A stretch of 5,525 nt of DNA from an uncultured Gammaproteobacteria bacterium (lineage in GTDB: Bacteria; Pseudomonadota; Gammaproteobacteria; Pseudomonadales; Pseudohongiellaceae), in NCBI GenBank assembly GCA_903926285.1, contig CAIYIP010000149.1:1-5525 (forward strand), written 5' to 3'. The number at the start of each line of letters is the position of its first letter. Position 1 is the stretch's first letter. Under the pieces are notes generated by a model. It was not told the origin of the DNA. It saw nothing but the letters and a program-made list of their open reading frames with translations, and made no database searches. This document shows positions 1 to 5,525 of this stretch, piece after piece. The translations under genes were made by a program, and so were the position numbers.

Positions 1-98
1 ATGGCTTGGATGATACGCGGCCGCTGCACCACTTTCAGCTCTTGTAATTCAGCGCGCAATCTTTCGGCGCCACCGACTGTCATTGGAACTTTACGCAT
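1..98 (-). CDS. greA: Transcription elongation factor GreA, N-terminal fragment cut by the window edge
   Basis: GreA binds in the RNA polymerase secondary channel and stimulates cleavage of backtracked transcripts, so that stalled elongation complexes can resume. Only 32 complete codons are visible, starting MRKVPMTVGGAERLRAEL and continuing to RPRIIQA. This lines up with the start of the E. coli N-terminal coiled-coil domain (IPMTLRGAEKLREEL, RPEIIAAI). The acidic tip of the coiled coil and the C-terminal FKBP-like domain lie outside the window, so catalytic competence cannot be judged. The ATG at 98 is chosen because two tandem in-frame TGA codons lie eight codons upstream with no other usual start between, and a weak GAGA Shine-Dalgarno lies about 7 nt before it. 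The gene follows carB by 53 nt in the same direction, with no terminator between, so it is probably co-transcribed with carAB. GreB is less likely from the sequence and the carB linkage. Confidence 0.9.
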   Translation of the reverse strand, partial: MRKVPMTVGGAERLRAELQELKVVQRPRIIQA

Positions 99-115
99 GA
101 TTATGTCTCGAATGA

Positions 116-147
116 ATCCTCATCACTTACACATTGGTGACAAGGAT
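116..147 (-). other. Hairpin in the carB-greA gap, not a terminator
   Basis: On the minus strand the arm ATCCTTGTCAC (147-137) pairs with GTGATGAGGAT (126-116) across a 10-nt loop. As RNA this is an 11-bp stem with two adjacent G-U wobbles in the middle. The 3' arm is followed by UCAUUCG, so there is no U-tract and intrinsic termination is not expected. The 3' arm contains UGAGGA, a better anti-16S match than the GAGA that precedes greA, but it lies about 18 nt before the ATG and is paired in the stem. The hairpin could be a processing or stabilising element between the carB and greA cistrons; that role is inference. Confidence 0.5.
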
Positions 148-151
148 AATC

Positions 152-3100
152 CTATTGCGGACCAGGCAGCTTGAGCAGGTCCTGCAAGCTGTTTACTGAA
201 ATGTCGCCGCCGAACACCAATGCTTCATATACAGCTCTGGCGCTCGCGATGGTAGTTGTGCAGTAGACCCTGTGACGCAGAGCCGTACTACGAATAGTGG
301 CCGAGTCGGCAATTGCCTGCCTGCCTTCCGTTGTATTTACGATAAGATCGATCTCATCATTCTTCAACATGTCGACAATGTGCGGACGTCCTTCCATAAC
401 CTTGTTGACAGCCTGCACCGGAATTCCAGCATCTGCAATCACTTTGGCAGACCCGCTAGTGGCTACCAACTTGAAACCCAGACTATGAAGATTGCGTGCG
501 ATTTCTGGCAATGCTGGTTTATCCATATCACGCACGCTGATAAATGCCGTGCCGTTGAGGTTGATATTTTCCGCGCCCATGCTCTGTGATTTGTAATACG
601 CTTCAGCAAAGGTTGAACCGGTACCCATCACTTCGCCGGTGGATTTCATTTCAGGCCCAAGAATTGGATCTACACCAGGGAACTTATTGAACGGAAAAAT
701 AGCTTCCTTGACGGAATAAAAGCCCGGAATAATTTCTCGCGTAAAACCCTGCGTCTGCAAGCTGATGCCAGCCATACACTTGGCAGCAATCTTGGCCAGT
801 GACACGCCAATACATTTCGATACAAACGGCACTGTACGTGAAGCACGCGGATTCACTTCGATGATGTAGATCTCACCATCCTGATAAGCGAGCTGGGAAT
901 TCATCAGGCCAATCACACCCAGCTCTCTGGCAAGCAGCACACACTGTCTGCGTATGTTGTTCTGCACATCCATCGGCAAACTGTAAGGTGGCAGCGAACA
1001 TGCAGAGTCGCCGGAATGAACACCAGCTTGTTCGATATGTTGCATGATGGCGCCCACCACTACATCTTTGCCATCGCTGACAACATCCACGTCAATTTCG
1101 ATCGCTGCATTGAGGTAGTAGTCGAGCAAGACAGGACTGTCGTTGCTGACCTGCACCGCCTCGTTGATGTAGCGCTTGAGCTCTGCTTCGTTGTATACAA
1201 TCTCCATCGCGCGCCCGCCCAAAACATAGGAAGGACGCACTACAAGCGGATAGCCGATTTTTACCGCTGCAATTAACGCCTGCTCAAGACTGCGCACAGT
1301 GCTGTTTGGCGGCTGTTTAAGGCCTAGCTTCTGGATCATATGCTGAAAGCGTTCGCGATCTTCGGCACGATCAATTGCGTCTGCAGAAGTGCCTATGATG
1401 GGTACGCCCAATTTGTGCAGACTAGTGACTAGCTTGAGCGGAGTCTGCCCACCGAATTGCACAATCACACCTTTGGGCTTTTCAAGGTGAACAATTTCCA
1501 GCACATCTTCGAGCGTTACCGGTTCGAAATACAGGCGATCAGAAATATTGAAATCGGTAGAAACAGTCTCCGGGTTGCAATTGACCATGATCGCTTCGTA
1601 ACCTTCCTCGCGGACAGCGAGCGCAGCATGCACACAGCAGTAGTCAAATTCGATACCTTGGCCGATACGGTTGGGGCCACCACCAAGCACGATGATTTTT
1701 TCGCGCTGGCTGACCTCTGCCTCGCACTCTTCGTCGTAGCAGGAATACATGTAGGCAGTTTTGGAGCGGAATTCTGCGGCGCAGGTATCAACACGCTTGT
1801 ACACCGGACGAATATCCATGCCATGGCGTAGTTCGCGCACTTCGGTTTCAGTTACGCCTAGCACTTTCGCAAGGCGCATATCAGAGAAACCCTTGCGTTT
1901 CAGCTTGTACAGGTAAGCACGATTGAGCTGACTCAGCGTAAGCTGGGCCAAGGCCTGTTCTTCCTTGACGATATCTTCGATCTGGATGAGGAACCATGGA
2001 TCAATGAAGGTTAATGCGTGAACCTGATCAACAGTCATACCCTTGCGGAAAGCATCTGCTACATAACGGATGCGATCAGCGCCAGCGTCTTTCAGCTCCC
2101 AGCGCAGGCGCTCATCGGCATCGCTGGCTTCAAAATCCAGCACGGGGTCAAAACCACAAATACCTGTCTCCATTCCGCGCAGTGCTTTCTGCATGGATTC
2201 CTGGAAAGTGCGACCAATGGCCATTACTTCGCCAACAGACTTCATCTGTGTAGTCAGGCGATTGGGAGCCTGGGGGAATTTCTCGAAAGTGAAACGTGGA
2301 ATTTTAGTAACCACGTAGTCAATGCTGGGCTCGAACGAGGCAGGAGTAATGCCGCCAGTGATTTCATTGCGCAATTCATCAAGCGTATAACCCACAGCAA
2401 GTTTGGCGGCAACGCGCGCAATCGGAAAACCGGTTGCCTTGGAGGCCAGCGCTGATGAGCGGGACACACGGGGATTCATTTCAACAACAATCAACCGGCC
2501 ATTCGCAGGATTGACAGCAAACTGCACATTCGAGCCACCGGTTTCAACACCGATCTCGCGCAGTATCGCAATCGATGCATTGCGCATGATCTGATATTCC
2601 TTGTCAGTCAGCGTCTGGGCTGGCGCCACTGTAATGGAATCGCCGGTATGAATACCCATTGGATCGAGGTTTTCAATGCTGCAGATGATGATGCAGTTGT
2701 CGTTTTTATCACGCACGACTTCAAGCTCGTATTCTTTCCAGCCAATCAGTGATTCATCAATCAGCAGTTCTTTTGTAGGAGAAAGGTCGAGCCCACGACG
2801 GCAAATTTCTTCGAACTCTTCCTTGTTGTACGCGATGCCACCACCACTGCCACCCAACGTGAAGGAAGGACGGATGATGCATGGAAAACCCAGTTTTTCC
2901 TGGGCAATAAATGCTTCATCCATGTTATGGGCAAATTCGTGGCGCGCAGTTTCCAGGCCGATGGCGACCATGGCTTCATCAAACAGCTGGCGATTTTCCG
3001 CCTTGGCAATGGCGTCTTTCTTGGCACCAATCAACTCGACGTTGTATTTGGCCAGGACACCTTCCCGATCAAGATCTAGCGCGCAGTTCAGTGCAGTTTG

Positions 3101-3376
3101 CCCACCCATCGTGGGCAGAATGGCGTCTGGTCTTTCTTTGGCGATGATTTTTTCGATCGTCTGCCAATCCACGGGCTCGATGTAGGTAGCATCCGCCATA
3201 CCAGGATCGGTCATGATGGTGGCAGGATTGGAGTTCACCAGAATAATGCGGTAACCCTCTTCTCGCAGAGCTTGGCAGGCCTGAGCGCCGGAGTAGTCGA
3301 ATTCACAAGCTTGCCCGATCACGATAGGACCGGCGCCGATGATCAGAATGCTTTTTATATCACTGCGTTTTGGCAT
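152..3376 (-). CDS. carB: Carbamoyl-phosphate synthase large subunit CarB, complete
   Basis: CarB makes carbamoyl phosphate from bicarbonate, two ATP and the ammonia supplied by CarA; the product feeds arginine and pyrimidine synthesis in the cytoplasm. The 1074 residues match the family (E. coli 1073) and begin MPKRSDIKSILIIGAGP, like the E. coli start. The first ATP-grasp half (about 1-400) has R129, R169, a glycine-rich loop at 175-180, H243, and metal/ATP ligands Q285, E299 and N301. An oligomerisation segment follows (about 400-555). The second, homologous ATP-grasp half (about 556-935) has R714, Q828, E840 and N842. The C-terminal MGS-like allosteric domain (about 936-1074) keeps K953, T973, K992, N1014 and T1016, equivalents of the E. 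coli UMP/IMP site; the E. coli T977 position is S976. Ornithine-site equivalents E782, D790 and E891 are present. The start lies 20 nt after the carA stop with only a weak purine-rich Shine-Dalgarno, so translation is probably coupled to carA. No frameshift or lost key residue is seen. Confidence 0.98.
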   Translation of the reverse strand: MPKRSDIKSILIIGAGPIVIGQACEFDYSGAQACQALREEGYRIILVNSNPATIMTDPGMADATYIEPVDWQTIEKIIAKERPDAILPTMGGQTALNCALDLDREGVLAKYNVELIGAKKDAIAKAENRQLFDEAMVAIGLETARHEFAHNMDEAFIAQEKLGFPCIIRPSFTLGGSGGGIAYNKEEFEEICRRGLDLSPTKELLIDESLIGWKEYELEVVRDKNDNCIIICSIENLDPMGIHTGDSITVAPAQTLTDKEYQIMRNASIAILREIGVETGGSNVQFAVNPANGRLIVVEMNPRVSRSSALASKATGFPIARVAAKLAVGYTLDELRNEITGGITPASFEPSIDYVVTKIPRFTFEKFPQAPNRLTTQMKSVGEVMAIGRTFQESMQKALRGMETGICGFDPVLDFEASDADERLRWELKDAGADRIRYVADAFRKGMTVDQVHALTFIDPWFLIQIEDIVKEEQALAQLTLSQLNRAYLYKLKRKGFSDMRLAKVLGVTETEVRELRHGMDIRPVYKRVDTCAAEFRSKTAYMYSCYDEECEAEVSQREKIIVLGGGPNRIGQGIEFDYCCVHAALAVREEGYEAIMVNCNPETVSTDFNISDRLYFEPVTLEDVLEIVHLEKPKGVIVQFGGQTPLKLVTSLHKLGVPIIGTSADAIDRAEDRERFQHMIQKLGLKQPPNSTVRSLEQALIAAVKIGYPLVVRPSYVLGGRAMEIVYNEAELKRYINEAVQVSNDSPVLLDYYLNAAIEIDVDVVSDGKDVVVGAIMQHIEQAGVHSGDSACSLPPYSLPMDVQNNIRRQCVLLARELGVIGLMNSQLAYQDGEIYIIEVNPRASRTVPFVSKCIGVSLAKIAAKCMAGISLQTQGFTREIIPGFYSVKEAIFPFNKFPGVDPILGPEMKSTGEVMGTGSTFAEAYYKSQSMGAENINLNGTAFISVRDMDKPALPEIARNLHSLGFKLVATSGSAKVIADAGIPVQAVNKVMEGRPHIVDMLKNDEIDLIVNTTEGRQAIADSATIRSTALRHRVYCTTTIASARAVYEALVFGGDISVNSLQDLLKLPGPQ

Positions 3377-3396
3377 GGCTGTTTCTATCCGTCTCT

Positions 3397-4569
3397 TTAA
3401 CGGTTACGGGTTTCAAGATGCTGTTCAATCAATTCGATAAAATGGTCAAACACAACGCCCACTTCATGTGGCCCCGGGCTCGCTTCGGGATGACCCTGGA
3501 AACTGAAAGCGGGTCGATCTGTACGATGAATACCCTGCAAGCTGCCATCAAACAGTGACTTGTGTGTGGCTTTGAGGCTGGGCGGCAACGTGTCTTCAAT
3601 AACAGCGAAGCCGTGATTCTGGCTGGTTATGAATACCTTGCCGGTTGCCAGGTCCTGTACCGGATGATTGGCACCATGATGGCCCAGCTTCATCTGCGCA
3701 GTTGTTGCGCCACTGGCAAGACCAAGAAGCTGGTGTCCGAGACAAATACCGAATACAGGTATGTCTGTTTCCAGAAATGTCTGAATCGCACGTATTGCAT
3801 AATCACAAGGCGCTGGATCGCCCGGACCATTAGACAGGAAAATTCCGTCAGGTTTCATTGCAAACACTTCATCGGCCGTAGTTTTGGCCGGCACAACCGT
3901 AACGTTGCAGTTGCGATCCGTCAGCATGCGCAAGATGTTGAGCTTGATGCCGAAATCGTAAGCTACGACATGATACTTGCCTAAAGCAGGTGTGCTGTGG
4001 CCGCTGCCCAAGGCCCATGACCCTTCGTGCCATTTGTACGCTTTGCTACAGCTCACCACCTGCGCGAGATCCATGCCGACCAGACCCGGAAATTCTTTCG
4101 CCGCCTTAAGCGCCTTGGCTTTTGCAGCTTCGATGTTTTGCTCGACTTCAGCCCCTGCGAAAAGACAGCCATTCATCGCACCCTTGTCACGCAGGATGCG
4201 CGTTAGTCTGCGCGTATCAATTTCGGCGATCGCTACGACATTGCGTTCCTTGAGCCATTCATCAAGGCTCTGCTGATTGCGGAAATTGCTGGCAAGCAGC
4301 GGAAGATTGCGAATGATGAGACCCGCAGCCCACGCCTTGTTCGATTCATTATCTTCAGGATTTGTCCCGGTGTTACCAATGTGTGGATACGTCAGCGTAA
4401 CGATCTGTTTGGCGTAGGAAGGGTCGGTAAGAATTTCCTGATAACCCGTCATGGAGGTATTGAATACCACTTCACCGGTACTGAGGCCTTCGGCACCAAT
4501 AGAGATGCCGGTAAAAACAGAGCCGTCTTCCAGAACCAGGAGCGCAGGTGTGGGCGAAGGTGTTGGCAA
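3397..4569 (-). CDS. carA: Carbamoyl-phosphate synthase small (glutaminase) subunit CarA, complete, TTG start
   Basis: CarA hydrolyses glutamine and passes ammonia through the intersubunit tunnel to CarB. With the chosen start it has 390 residues (E. coli 382). The N-terminal CPSase small-chain domain begins ALLVLEDGSVFTG at residue 9 and carries the family stretch GEVVFNTSMTGYQEILTDPSY. The class I glutamine amidotransferase domain (about 198-385) has SNGPGDPAPCDYA (246-258), the nucleophile Cys276 in FGICLGHQ, and His360 and Glu362 in GHPEASPGPHE, each seven residues beyond E. coli C269, H353 and E355. No ATG occurs upstream of the conserved region. TTG at 4569 is chosen because GAGGA sits 7 nt before it and the length fits the family. 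An open frame continues to another TTG at 4662 (421 residues), but that start has no Shine-Dalgarno, overlaps a candidate promoter and adds unconserved residues. The next gene is carB, 20 nt downstream. Confidence 0.97.
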   Translation of the reverse strand: MPTPSPTPALLVLEDGSVFTGISIGAEGLSTGEVVFNTSMTGYQEILTDPSYAKQIVTLTYPHIGNTGTNPEDNESNKAWAAGLIIRNLPLLASNFRNQQSLDEWLKERNVVAIAEIDTRRLTRILRDKGAMNGCLFAGAEVEQNIEAAKAKALKAAKEFPGLVGMDLAQVVSCSKAYKWHEGSWALGSGHSTPALGKYHVVAYDFGIKLNILRMLTDRNCNVTVVPAKTTADEVFAMKPDGIFLSNGPGDPAPCDYAIRAIQTFLETDIPVFGICLGHQLLGLASGATTAQMKLGHHGANHPVQDLATGKVFITSQNHGFAVIEDTLPPSLKATHKSLFDGSLQGIHRTDRPAFSFQGHPEASPGPHEVGVVFDHFIELIEQHLETRNR

Positions 4570-4576
4570 GATCTTG

Positions 4577-4581
4577 TCCTC
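4577..4581 (-). promoter_or_regulatory. Shine-Dalgarno of carA that decides the TTG start
   Basis: GAGGA on the minus strand, followed by the 7-nt spacer CAAGATC and then TTG at 4569. It is the only good Shine-Dalgarno with correct spacing to any ATG, GTG or TTG in the carA frame before the conserved ALLVLEDG block, so it fixes the start call. Confidence 0.8.
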
Positions 4582-4634
4582 GTCAGCAGTGAACAGCGCT
4601 TTACATTTAGTCCGCCACTTTATCGCGCAAGCTG

Positions 4635-4662
4635 ATTTTAGTACTCCCAAAGGGAGCACCAA
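4635..4662 (-). promoter_or_regulatory. Candidate sigma-70 promoter of carAB
   Basis: On the minus strand, TTGGTG (4662-4657; three of six matches to the -35 consensus) is separated by 16 nt from TAAAAT (4640-4635; five of six matches to the -10 consensus). The predicted start of transcription is near 4628, giving a leader of about 60 nt before the carA TTG. It lies downstream of the dapB terminator, where a carAB promoter is needed. The -35 is weak, so an activator or an alternative promoter is possible. A poorer candidate, TTGCGC-15-TAAATG, lies just downstream. No convincing E. coli-type ARG box was seen. Confidence 0.45.
4641..4659 (-). repeat. Inverted repeat in the carA promoter spacer, possible operator or hairpin
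   Basis: On the minus strand GTGCTCCC (4659-4652) and GGGAGTAC (4648-4641) flank a TTT centre. Seven of eight positions are Watson-Crick complementary and the eighth is G-T. The core CTCCC-TTT-GGGAG is perfect. It fills the spacer of the candidate promoter, so a protein bound there would affect polymerase directly. If transcription instead begins upstream it would fold as an RNA stem, but the following sequence UAAAAUC is not a terminator U-tract. No regulator can be named from the sequence. Confidence 0.5.
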
Positions 4663-4720
4663 GGCTGGCGGTATCGTAACGATGAGAGTTGAAGACGACT
4701 TTACAGTGGCTTGGCAGCTT

Positions 4721-4758
4721 AAAAAAAAGCGGAATGTCTGTTTCTCATTCCGCTTTTT
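4721..4758 (-). terminator. Intrinsic terminator of dapB, possibly bidirectional
   Basis: On the minus strand AAAAAGCGGAATG (4758-4746) pairs perfectly with CATTCCGCTTTTT (4736-4724) across a 9-nt loop: a 13-bp stem with GCGGAATG as its core. The 3' arm runs into eight U (4728-4721). It lies 111 nt after the dapB stop and before the carA promoter candidate, so it should separate the two transcription units. In the plus direction the same stem ends in five U, so it might also stop antisense transcription. Confidence 0.9.
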
Positions 4759-4869
4759 GGTTGATTCTATTTACAGGGTTGCTGCCGTCTCAGTGTCTTT
4801 CGTACTGAGCAAGTATTCTATGAAAAGGCCCGCACCCTGTCCACGCAAAAATCAGGCTAAATTTACCCG

Positions 4870-5525
4870 TCAGAGGCCCAGCACATCCTGCATCGAGTAA
4901 AGTCCAATGCCTTTTTCCTGTAACCACAACGCTGCGCGTAATGATCCTGTCGCATAGGTCATGCGGCTGCTGGATTTGTGGGTTATTTCCACACGTTCCC
5001 CGGGAGCTGCAAACATGACGGTGTGGTCGCCCACAATGTCACCAGCGCGGATCGTGGCAAAGCCAATGGTCTTGTTATCGCGTTCGCCGGTCTGGCCTTC
5101 ACGGCCATAGACTGCGCAATCCTTAAGGTTACGGCCCAGAGTTGTTGCGACAATTTCACCCATGCGCAAGGCGGTGCCCGATGGCGCATCTTTTTTATGA
5201 CGGTGATGAGCTTCCACAATCTCTATATCGGATTCCTCGCCAATAACCTTCGCAGCGATCTCCAGCAGTTTGAAGCACAAATTGACACCCACACTCATGT
5301 TGGGCGCAAAGACGATGCCTGTCTGGCTGCTGGCCGATTTAAGCAGTAATTTTTCCATGTCACTGAAACCGGTGGTGCCAATGACCAGGTGCTTGCCCGC
5401 AGGCGCACAGAAATTCAGATGCTGAAGTGTTGCTGAAGGGTTTGTGAAATCAATGAGTGTGTCGAATTTGTCGAGGCACTGGCTCAGATCTGTAACTGTT
5501 TGGACCTGCAAAGGTTCCATGCCAA
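4870..5525 (-). CDS. dapB: 4-hydroxy-tetrahydrodipicolinate reductase DapB, 5' end cut by the window edge
   Basis: DapB reduces 4-hydroxy-tetrahydrodipicolinate (historically dihydrodipicolinate) with NAD(P)H in the diaminopimelate/lysine pathway, in the cytoplasm. The window shows 217 codons plus the stop; the family is about 270 residues, so roughly 54 N-terminal residues, including the glycine-rich nucleotide-binding loop, lie beyond the right edge. Counting from the Met encoded at 5520, the visible part has IDFTNPSAT, the GTTGF loop (48-52), the hinge-like FAPNMSVGVN (71-80), and the signature EAHHRHKKDAPSGTA (103-117). H105 and K109 in it match E. coli catalytic H159 and K163. GFATIRAGDIVGDHT and ITHKSSSRMTYA follow, and the end SMQDVLGL resembles that of E. 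coli DapB. The ATG at 5520 is an internal Met, not the start, because homology continues upstream and the frame stays open to the edge. The gene has its own terminator and precedes carA in the same direction. Confidence 0.97.
   Translation of the reverse strand, partial: GMEPLQVQTVTDLSQCLDKFDTLIDFTNPSATLQHLNFCAPAGKHLVIGTTGFSDMEKLLLKSASSQTGIVFAPNMSVGVNLCFKLLEIAAKVIGEESDIEIVEAHHRHKKDAPSGTALRMGEIVATTLGRNLKDCAVYGREGQTGERDNKTIGFATIRAGDIVGDHTVMFAAPGERVEITHKSSSRMTYATGSLRAALWLQEKGIGLYSMQDVLGL

Larger units (their letters stand above)
4570..4869. other. dapB-carA intergenic region
   Basis: This is the only long stretch without a gene. Reading the minus strand from dapB it holds about 110 nt of dapB 3' untranslated sequence, the intrinsic terminator, about 60 nt with no recognised element, the candidate carAB promoter with its inverted repeat, and the carA leader. 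The dapB 3' segment can also form a short 6-bp stem, CTCAGT (4809-4804) with ACTGAG (4794-4789), and ACAGGGT (4840-4834) is complementary to ACCCTGT (4779-4773). These are too short to assign a role. No convincing small gene or tRNA was recognised on either strand. Confidence 0.7.

Noticed and set aside
2676..3185. A 169-codon open frame on the plus strand, and several other plus-strand frames of 80-150 codons opposite carB and carA
   Set aside because: They lie wholly antisense to clearly conserved genes, their translations resemble no family I recognise, and the longer ones are expected from antisense frames of a long coding gene.
152..3376. The internal similarity of the two halves of CarB as a recent duplication or fusion
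   Set aside because: The two homologous ATP-grasp halves are the normal ancient architecture of this enzyme and the halves are well diverged here.
4641..4659. The CTCCC-TTT-GGGAG element as a transcription terminator or attenuator
   Set aside because: The sequence after the 3' arm is TAAAATC with no T-run, so intrinsic termination is unlikely; a spacer operator fits better.
4570..4662. A 31-residue N-terminal extension of CarA from the TTG at 4662
   Set aside because: There is no Shine-Dalgarno before it, the residues have no counterpart in CarA, and it overlaps the likely promoter.
4451..4900. A 149-codon plus-strand frame spanning the dapB-carA intergenic region
   Set aside because: It runs through the start of carA, the promoter candidate, the terminator stem and the end of dapB, all better explained on the minus strand. 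Its translation has no recognisable domain.

Overview
The window holds one end of a conserved housekeeping cluster. All genes are on the minus strand and read right to left: dapB (5' end cut by the right edge), carA, carB, greA (cut by the left edge). The gene order, the close match of CarA and CarB to the enterobacterial proteins, and a base composition near 50% GC by eye suggest a proteobacterium. The phrasing of CarB and the carAB-greA linkage make a betaproteobacterium, possibly of the Nitrosomonadales, my best guess. That assignment is from memory of the families, not from a search.

Layout, in transcription order. The C-terminal four fifths of dapB (dihydrodipicolinate reductase, lysine/diaminopimelate synthesis) ends at 4870. 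A 300-bp intergenic region follows. It contains a strong intrinsic terminator for dapB (13-bp perfect stem followed by eight U), then a candidate carA promoter whose spacer is an almost perfect inverted repeat, then a leader of about 60 nt with a clear Shine-Dalgarno. carA (3397-4569) most likely starts at a TTG codon. carB (152-3376) starts 20 nt after carA and encodes a complete large subunit of 1074 residues. A 53-nt gap with an 11-bp hairpin leads to greA, of which only the first 32 codons are visible.

How the genes work together. CarA hydrolyses glutamine and channels ammonia to CarB, which makes carbamoyl phosphate for both arginine and pyrimidine synthesis. The ornithine- and nucleotide-binding residues of the CarB allosteric domain are largely present, so feedback control is expected. 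GreA, a transcript cleavage factor, and DapB are unrelated in function; their position here is a commonly seen linkage. The terminator after dapB argues that carAB is its own transcription unit, probably continuing into greA. I see no mobile element, CRISPR array, RNA gene or accessory system. The non-routine observations are all in the intergenic regions and in the carA start codon.
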